64,000 bases of DNA, taken from Terrabacter sp. Root85. GTDB taxonomy: Bacteria > Actinomycetota > Actinomycetes > Actinomycetales > Dermatophilaceae. Position numbers and translations under genes: made by a program. Shown here piece by piece: positions 46,881 through 55,365 of the stretch. Each line of letters opens with the position of its first letter. The stretch's first letter is position 1. The notes under the pieces were generated by a model. The model searched no databases. It saw only the letters and a program-made list of their open reading frames with translations, and had not been told where the DNA came from. The stretch is taken from positions 558,001 to 622,000 of the forward strand of contig NZ_LMIW01000008.1 of assembly GCF_001429185.1 (NCBI RefSeq), given 5' to 3'.

Positions 46881-47771
46881 GTGGACGACCTCGCCCCGAC
46901 CCTCAGCCTCCGTGACGTCGTCGCGGCGCTCGAGTCGCTCTACCCCCTCGAGAACGCGGCCGACTGGGACCGCGTCGGCCTCGTGGTCGGCGACCTCGAC
47001 CAGCCGGTACGCCGCGTCCTCTTCTCCCTCGACCCGACCCTCGCGGTCATCGACGAGGCACGGGAGTGGGGCGCCGACCTGCTCGTGACGCACCACCCGC
47101 TGCTGCTGCGCGGGGTGCACTCCGTCGCGACGTCGTCGGCCAAGGGCGCCTCGGTCACGGCGCTGGTCCGCGCCGGTGTCGCGCTCTGGGTGGGTCACAC
47201 GAACGCCGACGTCGCCGACCCCGGTGTCTCGACGGTGCTCGCCGACGCTCTCGGCCTCGCCGACCAGCGCCCCCTGTCGACCGAGGGCGCGAACGCGATC
47301 GGTCGGGTGGGCGTGCTCGCGTCGCCAATGACGCTGGTCGAGTTCGCCGAGATCGTTGCTGCCGCCCTGCCCGACACGGCCGGGGGCATGCGCGTCAGCG
47401 GCGACCCCGACGGGGTCGTGAGGACCGTTGCGGTGATGGGCGGCTCGGGCGACGACCGCTTCGACGAGGTGCGTGCGAGCGGCGCCGACGTCTACGTCAC
47501 GGCCGACCTGCGCCACCACCCGGTGCTCGAGGCGCGCGAGGAGGCGCGGGGCGGCACGCCCTACCTCATCGATGCGGGCCACTGGGCGACGGAGTCGCTG
47601 TGGCTCGCCAGCGGCCGCGAGCGGCTGATGACGGCGCTGGAACAGGTCCCCGGAGCGACTAGGGTCGAGTCCAGAGTCTCAGCCATCCGCACCGAGCCGT
47701 GGACGTTCGTCGTCGGTGCGAACGCCGCCCGGGTCGACCGGGCGGCTCCCGAAACCGGAGGTGTGTCCTGA
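46881..47771 (+). CDS. Nif3-like dinuclear metal-centre protein
   Basis: The 296-aa protein belongs to the Nif3/YbgI family, sometimes annotated GTP cyclohydrolase I type 2. Metal ligands are expected in LLVTHHPLL, the HTNAD segment, and C-terminal DAGHWATE. The function is not established. GTG starts one base after the tRNA-Val 3' end, so any ribosome site would lie inside the tRNA, and RNase cleavage would yield a leaderless message. It opens a three-gene coupled cluster that matches Rv2230c-Rv2229c-Rv2228c. Confidence 0.88.
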   Translation: MDDLAPTLSLRDVVAALESLYPLENAADWDRVGLVVGDLDQPVRRVLFSLDPTLAVIDEAREWGADLLVTHHPLLLRGVHSVATSSAKGASVTALVRAGVALWVGHTNADVADPGVSTVLADALGLADQRPLSTEGANAIGRVGVLASPMTLVEFAEIVAAALPDTAGGMRVSGDPDGVVRTVAVMGGSGDDRFDEVRASGADVYVTADLRHHPVLEAREEARGGTPYLIDAGHWATESLWLASGRERLMTALEQVPGATRVESRVSAIRTEPWTFVVGANAARVDRAAPETGGVS

Positions 47772-48508
47772 AAGCCGACCCGTCCCGCCAGTGGCGCCTG
47801 CTCGACCTGCAGGCCATCGACACGCGTCTCGACCAGATCACCCACGCGAAGGCGACGCTGCCGCAGACCCCTGCGGTCGAGGCGGCCCGGGGCGAGCTCG
47901 CTGCGCTGGAGACGGAGATCGTCAACGCCCGCACGGCTGCCGGGGACGTGCAGCGCGAGCTGACGAAGTCCGACCAGGACGTCCAGCTCGTGCGTGACCG
48001 CGCCGCACGCAACCAGGCGCGGCTCGACGCCGGCCAGGGCAGCGCCAAGGACCTGCAGGCGCTCCAGCACGAGCTGACGTCGCTGGCGCGCCGTCAGGCC
48101 GAGCTCGAGGACGTCGAGCTCGAGGTCATGGAGCGGTCCGAGTCGCTCAGCGCACGGGTGAACGAGCTCGAGGCCGCCCGGGTCGAGCTCGCCGCGCGCG
48201 TCGAGACCCTCGAGTCCGAGCGCACCGCTGCCCTGACGACGCTCGACGCCGAGGCCGAGAAGGTCGGCTCCGGACGAGCCGACATCGTCGCGGGTGTCGG
48301 TGACGAGCTCATCGCCCTCTACGAGAAGATCCGCGCCAGCAGCGGTGGCATGGCCGCCGCAGAGCTGCGCCACCGCCGGTGCGGCGGGTGCCGGCTCGAG
48401 CTCGGCAACGTCGACCTCTCCCGCATCCGCAACGCCCCGGAGGACGAGGTCGTGCGCTGCGAGGAGTGCCGTCGCATCATGATCCGCACGGGCGAGTCCG
48501 GTCTGTGA
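47768..48508 (+). CDS. Coiled-coil protein with C4 zinc ribbon (Rv2229c-like)
   Basis: The 246-aa protein is mostly a long coiled coil (about 30-180, Glu/Arg/Leu heptads) followed by a C-terminal zinc ribbon (C205, C208, C231, C234; CGGC and CEEC). The only start with a good ribosome site is CTG at 47768: GGAGG is 6 bases upstream and CTGA overlaps the nif3-like stop. The next gene overlaps its stop as GTGA. The role is unknown; such proteins may tether or guide nucleic-acid enzymes such as the neighbouring RNase H. Confidence 0.87.
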   Translation: MKADPSRQWRLLDLQAIDTRLDQITHAKATLPQTPAVEAARGELAALETEIVNARTAAGDVQRELTKSDQDVQLVRDRAARNQARLDAGQGSAKDLQALQHELTSLARRQAELEDVELEVMERSESLSARVNELEAARVELAARVETLESERTAALTTLDAEAEKVGSGRADIVAGVGDELIALYEKIRASSGGMAAAELRHRRCGGCRLELGNVDLSRIRNAPEDEVVRCEECRRIMIRTGESGL

Positions 48509-49503
48509 CCGCTGCGTCTCGCGGGTCGGGACGCCGGCTCGTCATCGAGGCCGACGGCGGGTCCCGGGGCAACCCGGGGGTGGCCGGCTACGGCGCCCTC
48601 GTCCGTGACCCCGCGACCGGCCGGGTCCTCGTCGAGCTCGCCGAGCCGCTCGGCAAGGCGAGCAACAACGTCGCCGAGTACTCCGGCCTGCTCGCCGGCC
48701 TGCGCGCCGTGCTCGACCTCGACCCCGGTGCGTCGGTCCGCGTCAAGATGGACTCCAAGCTCGTCGTCGAGCAGATGTCGGGGCGGTGGAAGATCAAACA
48801 CGAGGACATGCGACGTCTCGCGCTCGAGGCCCGGGACCTGTGCGCCGAGATCTCCGACGCCGGCGGCAGCGTCGACTTCGAGTGGATCCCGCGGGAGAAG
48901 AACAAGGACGCCGACGCCCTGAGCAACGACGCGATGGACGGCAAGAGCGTCCACCGGGTCCTCACCGCCGAGGGTGACGGCGAGACTGACTCGATCACCG
49001 ACGCGGAATCGCCTGCGGCTCAGGGCATCTCCGACGTGTCCACTCCTCAGCCAGGAGTCCGCCCGCTGCGCCTCCTGCTCGTCCAGGAGCCGCACGACGC
49101 AGGAGCCGCTCCTCGCATCGTCGCGGCGGTGCGTCGCCTCGTCGGCCCCGGCACGCGGGTCGTCGGCGCCGACGACGACCTCGCGACGCGGGTGGCGGGC
49201 GACCTCGCCCTGGCACTCGACGTCGAGGCGGACACGTCGGGGGACTGGTCCGGCCACGCGCCCGGCGAGGGTGCCGACGAGAGGGTGCGGACGGCATACC
49301 GCTCGCTCGCCGCGACCGGTGGCACCGTCGTCGCGGTGACGAGCAGGCGAGGCGTGCTCTCGGTGCTCAGCGACGTGCTCGGCACGCCCGTCGGACGCTT
49401 CTGGGCCCTGGCCACGGCGGCCGGCAGCCTCACCGCCGTGGAGGTCTGGGAGGACGGGTCGGCGTCGGTGGCTTTCACCAATCGGACCGACCATCTCGCC
49501 TGA
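48505..49503 (+). CDS. RNase HI domain fused to a degenerate histidine-phosphatase-like domain
   Basis: The first ~150 residues are RNase HI, which cuts RNA in RNA-DNA hybrids: D17 (EADGGSRGNPG), E58 (NNVAEYSG), D83 (KMDSKLVV) and D137 (NKDADALSND). In mycobacteria the C-terminal half is a phosphatase with RHG and H motifs. Here the matching strand reads RLLLVQEPHDAG and the second catalytic site TVVAVTSRRGVLS, so the catalytic His residues appear lost while the fold's end (NRTDHLA) remains. The phosphatase domain is probably inactive. Coupled by GTGA to the zinc-ribbon gene. Confidence 0.88.
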   Translation: MTAASRGSGRRLVIEADGGSRGNPGVAGYGALVRDPATGRVLVELAEPLGKASNNVAEYSGLLAGLRAVLDLDPGASVRVKMDSKLVVEQMSGRWKIKHEDMRRLALEARDLCAEISDAGGSVDFEWIPREKNKDADALSNDAMDGKSVHRVLTAEGDGETDSITDAESPAAQGISDVSTPQPGVRPLRLLLVQEPHDAGAAPRIVAAVRRLVGPGTRVVGADDDLATRVAGDLALALDVEADTSGDWSGHAPGEGADERVRTAYRSLAATGGTVVAVTSRRGVLSVLSDVLGTPVGRFWALATAAGSLTAVEVWEDGSASVAFTNRTDHLA

Positions 49504-49527
49504 CGGACGCTGTGCGATATTCGGGGC

Positions 49528-49941
49528 ATGAGCTATGCCGGTGACGTGACCCCCGAGCAGGCCTGGACGGTCCTGCGCGACGAGCCCGGTGCGGCGCTCG
49601 TCGACGTGCGCACGAGGGCGGAGTGGTCCTACGTCGGACTGCCCGACCTCGGCGGGATCGGCAAGGACGTCGTCCTCGTCGAGTGGCAGACCTATCCCGA
49701 GGGCACGGTCAACGAGCGGTTCACCGCCGACCTCGAGGCCGCCGGGGTGCCCAAGGACGCTCCCGTCTACTTCCTCTGCCGCTCCGGGGTGCGCTCCGTC
49801 GCCGCGGCCGAGGCGGCCACCCGCAACGGGTGGTCCCGGTCGCACAACGTCCTCGAGGGGTTCGAGGGACCGCACGACGAGCAGCGCCACCGCGCGGTCT
49901 CCGGGTGGAAGGTCGCGGGCCTGCCGTGGGTGCAGGGATGA
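49528..49941 (+). CDS. Single-domain rhodanese paired with metZ
   Basis: A 137-aa rhodanese with the active loop FLCRSGVRSVAAA (C84). The loop CRSGVRS is typical of single-domain sulfur carriers. It overlaps metZ by 4 bases (ATGA), the same arrangement as Rv0390-Rv0391 in M. tuberculosis, so it may supply or carry sulfide for homocysteine synthesis. GATATT lies 6 bases before the ATG. Confidence 0.88.
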   Translation: MSYAGDVTPEQAWTVLRDEPGAALVDVRTRAEWSYVGLPDLGGIGKDVVLVEWQTYPEGTVNERFTADLEAAGVPKDAPVYFLCRSGVRSVAAAEAATRNGWSRSHNVLEGFEGPHDEQRHRAVSGWKVAGLPWVQG

Positions 49942-51119
49942 GCGACGCGAGCCAGCAGTGGCGCCCCGACACCCTCGCCGTGCGGGGAGGCCTGTCCCGC
50001 AGTGGTTTCGAGGAGACCTCGGAGGCTCTCTACCTGACGTCCGGCTTCGTCTACGACACCGCGGAGGACGCCGAGGCGGCTTTCAAGGGTGACGTCGACC
50101 GCTTCGTCTACTCCCGCTACGGCAACCCGACGGTGGCGATGTTCGAGGAGCGGCTGCGCCAGATCGAGGGCGCGGAGGCGTGCTTCGCCACCGGGTCGGG
50201 CATGTCCGCCGTCTTCGTCGCGCTCGCGGCGCTCCTCGGCCAGGGCGACCGCGTCGTCTCGTCGCGGGCCCTCTTCGGATCGTGCTTCGTCATCCTCGAC
50301 GAGATCCTGCCGCGCTGGGGCGTCGAGACGGTCTTCGTCGACGGCGCCGACCTCGACCAGTGGCGCGAGGCTCTCGCCGAGCCCACGACCGCCGTCTTCT
50401 TCGAGACGCCGAGCAACCCGATGCAGGAGCTCGTCGACATCGCCGCCGTGACCGAGCTGGCCCATGCCGCCGGGGCGAAGGTCGTCGTCGACAACGTCTT
50501 CGGCACGCCGGTCTTCTCCAAGCCGCTCGACCTCGGGGCCGACATCATCGTCTACTCCGCCACGAAGCACATCGACGGCCAGGGCCGCACCCTGGGCGGC
50601 GCGGTGCTCGGGCCCAAGGAGTTCATCGACGGGCCGGTCCAGAACCTCATGCGGCACACGGGGCCGTCGATGTCGCCCTTCAACGCGTGGGTCCTCGTCA
50701 AGGGGCTCGAGACGATGTCGCTGCGCGTCGAGCGGATGGCCGACAGCGCCCTCGAGGTGGCGCGTTTCCTCGAGGCGCACCCGAGCGTCCGCCGCGTCGT
50801 GCACCCGTTCCTCGAGTCGCACCCCCAGCACGACCTGGCCAAGCGCCAGATGCTCGCCGGTGGCACCGTCGTCACCTTCGAGCTCGACGGGGGCAAGGAC
50901 GAGGCGTTCGCCCTCATGAACGCCCTGCAGGTCATCGACATCTCCAACAACCTCGGTGACTCCAAGTCGCTCATCACGCACCCCGCGACGACGACGCACC
51001 GCCGCCTGACGCCCGAGGCGCGGGCCGCTGTCGGCATCACGGACGGCGTGCTGCGGGTCTCGGTCGGCCTCGAGGACGTCCGCGACCTCGTCGACGACCT
51101 CCGTCGCGCCCTCGGCTGA
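49938..51119 (+). CDS. metZ: O-succinylhomoserine sulfhydrylase
   Basis: A PLP enzyme that forms homocysteine from O-succinylhomoserine (or a related ester) and sulfide. The 393-aa protein has the Cys/Met metabolism PLP fold: RYGNPTVAMFEERL, the GSGMSAVF phosphate loop and the PLP lysine K210 in SATKHIDGQGR. The tail RVSVGLEDVRDLVDDL is typical of MetZ. It is translationally coupled to the rhodanese gene, supporting a direct sulfur supply. Confidence 0.92.
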   Translation: MSDASQQWRPDTLAVRGGLSRSGFEETSEALYLTSGFVYDTAEDAEAAFKGDVDRFVYSRYGNPTVAMFEERLRQIEGAEACFATGSGMSAVFVALAALLGQGDRVVSSRALFGSCFVILDEILPRWGVETVFVDGADLDQWREALAEPTTAVFFETPSNPMQELVDIAAVTELAHAAGAKVVVDNVFGTPVFSKPLDLGADIIVYSATKHIDGQGRTLGGAVLGPKEFIDGPVQNLMRHTGPSMSPFNAWVLVKGLETMSLRVERMADSALEVARFLEAHPSVRRVVHPFLESHPQHDLAKRQMLAGGTVVTFELDGGKDEAFALMNALQVIDISNNLGDSKSLITHPATTTHRRLTPEARAAVGITDGVLRVSVGLEDVRDLVDDLRRALG

Positions 51120-51191
51120 CGCGAGCGTCTGCACCCCTCGCGGTCAGCCGCACACCGCCCAAGGCGTGCGCCTGGCCCGAGGGTGTGGGGT

Positions 51192-51214
51192 CGACGGCAT
51201 GGCGTATGCCGTCG
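51192..51214. terminator. Hairpin containing a GTATGCC word, between metZ and the ArsB-like gene
   Basis: CGACGGCAT and ATGCCGTCG form a 9-bp perfect stem with a 5-base loop between convergent genes. The right arm is part of GTATGCCG. Confidence 0.6.
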
Positions 51215-51228
51215 GCCCGGTCGGCCGG

Positions 51229-52320
51229 TCAGGTGGTGGCGGCGAGGGCCAGGGTGGCGGCGGTCACGACCGTGACGGCGCACAGGGCGCCCGTGCGCGC
51301 GATGCGACCGACGTCGACCGCAAGGTCGGCGGACCGGCAGCGCGAGGCCCAGAGCAGCGTCGCGACGGAGCCCCACATCGTGACGATCGGCCCGGCGTTG
51401 ACCCCGATGAGCAGGGCGGCCAGGCGGGCGGGGGCGTCCGCCACCGTGGGCTCGAGCGCGAGGTACGCCGGCAGGTTGTTGATGCCGTTGGAGGTCAGCA
51501 CGCCGAGACCGCTGACCCTGAAGAGGTCGCCGAGGCCCGTGCCGTGCCCGACGATGGTGCGCAGCCACGCCTCGAGCCCCAGGCGCAGGGCGGCGTCGAT
51601 GATGAGGAAGAGGATGCAGATGCCCATCACCGTGAGCCACGGCATCTTGATCCGCCGCAGCAGCTCGGGCGCACGCCAGTAGGTCGCGGCAAGCAGGACG
51701 AGGGCGGCCGGCACGGACGCCAGGGCCGGCTGGACGCCGACGACGAACGCCGGGGCGAGCAGCACGCAGACCCCGCCGGCGACCTGCATGAGCACCCGGT
51801 CGTGAGGCTCGGCCGGCGGTGGCGTGTCGTAGGTGCTGCGGAGGTCGCGCCGGTGCAGCAGCCAGAGCACGGCGACGGTCGCGACGATCGCGACGACGGC
51901 CGGCACGGCCATCAGCTTGATGTAGCCCAGGGTCCCGACCCCGAGCGCCGCGAACGGGTGCAGGGCCAGCAGGTTGGTGAGGTTGGAGACCGGCAGGAGC
52001 AGGGAGGCCGTGTTGGCCAGCCAGAGCGTCGTCATGGCGAACGGCAGGGGTGGGGCGCCGACCTGACGGGCCACCGTGATGGCCACCGGGGTCAGCAGCA
52101 CCGCGGTCGTGTCGAGGCTGAGCACGACGGTGCACACCACCGCGAGCCCGACGATGAGCAGCCAGAGCACGAGCACGCGTCCCTTGGCGACGCGCGCGGC
52201 GTGGTGCGCCATGACGTCGAAGAGCCCCGACAGGTCGCAGATCTCGGCGACGAGGGTGATCGCGACGAGGAAGACGAGGATCGGCGCCACGCGCTCGACG
52301 AGCAGGCTGAGGTCGAGCAC
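51229..52320 (-). CDS. ArsB/NhaD-like membrane transporter
   Basis: A 363-aa polytopic protein of the ion-transporter superfamily (about 10 helices), with family features VLSLDTTAVLLTPV, NTASLLLPVSNLTNLL and SNGINNLPAYLAL. Those are hallmarks of ArsB/CitM-type permeases. It is shorter than typical ArsB (about 420 aa), mostly from loop loss. No arsR or arsC is adjacent, so arsenite export is not supported by context; another anion or Na+ exchange is possible. It starts one base after the yaaA stop. Confidence 0.75.
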   Translation of the reverse strand: MLDLSLLVERVAPILVFLVAITLVAEICDLSGLFDVMAHHAARVAKGRVLVLWLLIVGLAVVCTVVLSLDTTAVLLTPVAITVARQVGAPPLPFAMTTLWLANTASLLLPVSNLTNLLALHPFAALGVGTLGYIKLMAVPAVVAIVATVAVLWLLHRRDLRSTYDTPPPAEPHDRVLMQVAGGVCVLLAPAFVVGVQPALASVPAALVLLAATYWRAPELLRRIKMPWLTVMGICILFLIIDAALRLGLEAWLRTIVGHGTGLGDLFRVSGLGVLTSNGINNLPAYLALEPTVADAPARLAALLIGVNAGPIVTMWGSVATLLWASRCRSADLAVDVGRIARTGALCAVTVVTAATLALAATT

Positions 52321-52321
52321 G

Positions 52322-53071
52322 TCAGGCCTTCGGAGTCGTGGCGAGCTGCCACGGCCGGCCCGGACGCGGCGGGGGCGTCAGCTCGACGTCGAAGCGCTCC
52401 GAGAGCCGCTCGGCCAGGGCCTGCGGCGTGCGCGGCGCCTCGGCCTGCACGAGCTCGCGCGTCACGAGGCCGCGGGTGTGCTTGGCCATGTGCGAGGCGC
52501 CGGGGACGGTGACGTGCACCCAGCGCTCGGCGCGCTCGCCCGTGGGACGCCACACTGCGGCATACGTGCTCGACCGGCAGTCGACGACGAGCTCGCGCGG
52601 CTTCACCGCGGCGTCGAGCGCCGACGGCAGCTCCTTGCGCCACTCGTGCGACAGGTAGCCGACGCCGGGGAGGGTGCTGCAGATGTTGACGCGGTAGGCC
52701 GGCACGCGGTCACCGAGTCGCAGCGCGCCGAAGAGGGCCGACACGACGACGACCCAGCGGTTGGCGCGGCGCTTGGAGGCCGCGTCGAGCGAGTCGACGT
52801 CGAGCGCCTGGTAGAGCACGCCGGTGTAGACGTGCGAGGCGGTCGCCGTGGGAGCGCTGCGCAGGACCGTGTTGCGCTCGAGGTCGGCGACGAGGTTCGG
52901 GTTGATCTCGAGGACGCGCGCTGCGTCGGGCTCGCCGCTCAGCCGCTCCACCGTCTCGACGACCGACTCGCGCAGGGGCGTCAGCTCGGGGAACGAGAGG
53001 CTGCCGAGGTCGAGCGACCGCCCCCGCCGGGGTGAGGTCTTGCCCTCGGACGGGGGGAGCAGGATGAGCAC
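52322..53071 (-). CDS. yaaA: YaaA family peroxide-stress protein
   Basis: The 249-aa protein matches the YaaA/DUF328 family. In E. coli it lowers free iron during hydrogen peroxide stress and binds DNA. The family signatures LILLPPSEGKTSPRRG and YRVNICSTLPG are present. The GTG start lies 6 bases after TAGGCT, a leaderless layout. The transporter gene follows within one base, so they form an operon. Confidence 0.88.
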   Translation of the reverse strand: MLILLPPSEGKTSPRRGRSLDLGSLSFPELTPLRESVVETVERLSGEPDAARVLEINPNLVADLERNTVLRSAPTATASHVYTGVLYQALDVDSLDAASKRRANRWVVVVSALFGALRLGDRVPAYRVNICSTLPGVGYLSHEWRKELPSALDAAVKPRELVVDCRSSTYAAVWRPTGERAERWVHVTVPGASHMAKHTRGLVTRELVQAEAPRTPQALAERLSERFDVELTPPPRPGRPWQLATTPKA

Positions 53072-53210
53072 GGGGGTCAGCCTAGGCAAACGGGACAGTG
53101 ATGTCTCATCCCCGCGCGTGTCGCGGGCGACGAACGATCGCCCGGCCCGCCGCGGAGTGGCGCGGGTGCTCAACCTCCGGCGAGCACGTCGTGGTGCGTA
53201 GGGTGACGCC

Positions 53211-54647
53211 ATGGCCCAGCGACACATCGTCTTCCGCCCGGCGACGAAGCCCGGCGACGTGGCACGGCAGCTCACGGCGCGCTTCGAGGCGGTGCGTCGC
53301 GAGTTCGAGGTGCCGGACCGGTTCCCGCCGGAGGTGCTGGCCGAGGCCGCCGCAGCCGCCGGCGCCGCGACCCTGCCGGAGCGGGACGAGACGGCCGTCC
53401 CGTTCATCACCATCGACCCGCCGACGTCGATGGACCTCGACCAGGCCATGTCGATCGAGCGCAGCGGCGACGGCTACCGGGTGCGCTACGCCATCGCCGA
53501 CGTGCCTGCCTTCGTCCGCGCCGGTGGCGCCGTCGACGCAGAGGCGCGCCGCCGCGGCCAGACGGTCTACTGCCCCGACGAGCGCGTCCAGCTGCACCCC
53601 TCGGAGCTGAGCGAGGGCGCCGCGAGCCTGCTGCCCGACCAGGTGCGTCCTGCCTTCGTCTGGGACATGACCCTCGCCGCCGACGGCGAGGGCACGGCGG
53701 TCGAGGTCTACCGCGCGATGGTGCGCAGCGTCCGTCGCTACGACTACGAGCAGGTGCAGAAGGAGGTGGACGCCGGCACCGCCGAGGAGTGTCTCGTGCT
53801 GCTCAAGGAGGTCGGCGAGAAGCGCGTCCTGCTCGAGCGCCAGCGGGGCGGGGCGACCCTGCCGATGCCCGAGCAGGAGGTCGAGGAGGACGAGCACGGC
53901 GGCTTCCGGATCTCGTTCCGGCCGCTGCTCGCCGCGGAGGACTGGAACGCCCAGATCTCGCTGCTCACCGGCATGGGCGGGGCCGACCTCATGCTCCGGG
54001 GCAAGATCGGCATCCTGCGCACCATGCCGCCGCCGGACCCGCGCGACCTGGCACGCTTCCGCCGGCAGGCCAGGGCCGCCGGTGTCGAGTGGCCGAAGGA
54101 CCTGTCGTACGGCGAGCTGCTGCGCACGCTGGACCGCAGCAACCCGCGGCACCTCGCGCTCATCCACGAGGCGACGTCACTCTTCCGCGGCGCCGGCTAC
54201 ACCCCCTTCGACGGCGAGGTGCCAGCGCAGCCGACGCACGCGGCCGTCGCCAACCCGTACGCGCACGTGACGGCTCCGCTGCGGCGCCTCGTCGACCGCT
54301 TCGGGCTCGTGGTGTGCGAGGCGCTCTCGGCGGGGGAGGAGGTGCCGGGCTGGGTCCGTGAGGCGCTGCCCACCCTCCCCGAGATCATGGCGACCTCCGA
54401 CCGGCGTACCAACGGGGTCGAGCGGGCCTGCACCGACGCGGTCGAGGCTGCCGAGCTGCACCCGCTCGTGGGGAGCACCGTGCAGGGCGTCGTCGTCGAC
54501 GAGAACGACAAGGGCGTCATCGTCCAGCTCATCGACCTCGCCGTCGTGGCCAGGGCGAGCGGGTCGGCGAAGGCCGGTGAGACGGTGACCCTGCGGGTCG
54601 ACGCCGCCGACGTCGGGACCGGCACGATAACGCTCTCGGTCGCCTGA
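53211..54647 (+). CDS. RNB-domain exoribonuclease (RNase II/R family)
   Basis: The 478-aa enzyme degrades RNA 3'-to-5'. The RNB core contains FITIDPPTSMDLDQAMS with the metal-binding aspartates, and EIMATSDRRTNGVERACTDA with the conserved Arg. Unlike full RNase R it lacks N-terminal cold-shock domains and has only a short beta-rich C-terminus instead of a complete S1 domain, a compact form common in actinobacteria. TAGGGT sits 6 bases before the ATG. Confidence 0.9.
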   Translation: MAQRHIVFRPATKPGDVARQLTARFEAVRREFEVPDRFPPEVLAEAAAAAGAATLPERDETAVPFITIDPPTSMDLDQAMSIERSGDGYRVRYAIADVPAFVRAGGAVDAEARRRGQTVYCPDERVQLHPSELSEGAASLLPDQVRPAFVWDMTLAADGEGTAVEVYRAMVRSVRRYDYEQVQKEVDAGTAEECLVLLKEVGEKRVLLERQRGGATLPMPEQEVEEDEHGGFRISFRPLLAAEDWNAQISLLTGMGGADLMLRGKIGILRTMPPPDPRDLARFRRQARAAGVEWPKDLSYGELLRTLDRSNPRHLALIHEATSLFRGAGYTPFDGEVPAQPTHAAVANPYAHVTAPLRRLVDRFGLVVCEALSAGEEVPGWVREALPTLPEIMATSDRRTNGVERACTDAVEAAELHPLVGSTVQGVVVDENDKGVIVQLIDLAVVARASGSAKAGETVTLRVDAADVGTGTITLSVA

Positions 54648-54723
54648 GGACACCCCGTCGGCGCGACGGAGCCGGCCGAAATCAATTGGCTCGGGGCTGC
54701 TCAGCGCTCCTAGCATCGTCGGC

Positions 54724-55233
54724 ATGCGGGTGCGCTTCGTGAGGACCGGTGAACGGCGCTACGAGGTGTGTGTGGAGCGTGACCTCGCGACGGACCTCGT
54801 CATGAGCCCGGCGCCGGGGTGGAGCGACCTCGCGCCGCACGACCTCGTCCACCTCGTCGTCGAGCACCGGTTCGGCCTGCGCGACGGCATCTTCGGCCAG
54901 CTCGCCGCAGGCGGCAATGCGGGCACCTTCGTGCCCACCCAGGAGACGCGCACGAAGGCGTGGGCGCGCCGGGTCGAACGACGGAACAAGGCGCGCGGCA
55001 CGCAGATCGGCCGGTCGGAGCAGCTCGCGGCCGCGGTCTACCCGGCGTGGCTCCGGCAGCGCGGGATGACGCCCGACCTCCACCACGAGCGGGCCGAGGC
55101 AGCAGCCACCGACCTCGGCGCCCGCGAGCTCGCCGCGGTGTTCGCCGACCTCGACCGGCTCTCGGAGCAGTGGTCCGGGCTCGCGGTCGGCGGGTCCGTC
55201 GACGTCGACTGGCCCTGGCCCGAGCGACGCTGA
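54724..55233 (+). CDS. Hypothetical protein with HDLVHLVVE motif
   Basis: A 169-aa soluble protein. A conserved-looking block APHDLVHLVVEHRFGLRDG continuing into IFGQLAAGGNAGTF contains HDxxHxxxE, a possible metal site. The C-terminus is helical and charged. I know no function; homologues with the same block exist in unrelated bacteria as hypothetical proteins. TAGCAT lies 7 bases before the ATG with a TTGGCT -35-like element 19 bases further, so the transcript is probably leaderless. Confidence 0.7.
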   Translation: MRVRFVRTGERRYEVCVERDLATDLVMSPAPGWSDLAPHDLVHLVVEHRFGLRDGIFGQLAAGGNAGTFVPTQETRTKAWARRVERRNKARGTQIGRSEQLAAAVYPAWLRQRGMTPDLHHERAEAAATDLGARELAAVFADLDRLSEQWSGLAVGGSVDVDWPWPERR

Positions 55234-55309
55234 ACGGCGGGGCCGCCTCGTGTGCAGCCAGCGGCGTCAGGACCCCACTGTCTGCACACGCCGACCGGCC
55301 AGAGACGAC

Positions 55310-55344
55310 GTATGCCGTCACGCCCGGTGGGGCGGACGGCATAC
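55310..55344. terminator. Bidirectional terminator made of an inverted GTATGCCGTC pair
   Basis: GTATGCCGTC (55310) and GACGGCATAC (55335) pair perfectly and continue as CGCCC/GGGCG after one bulged A, loop GGTG. It lies between two convergent genes. Confidence 0.8.
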
Positions 55345-55365
55345 GTCAGCAGGTGGCTCGGATGC

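Noticed and set aside
51229-52320. Arsenic resistance island
   Set aside because: The permease has ArsB-like motifs but no arsR, arsC or arsA is present, and it is co-transcribed with yaaA.
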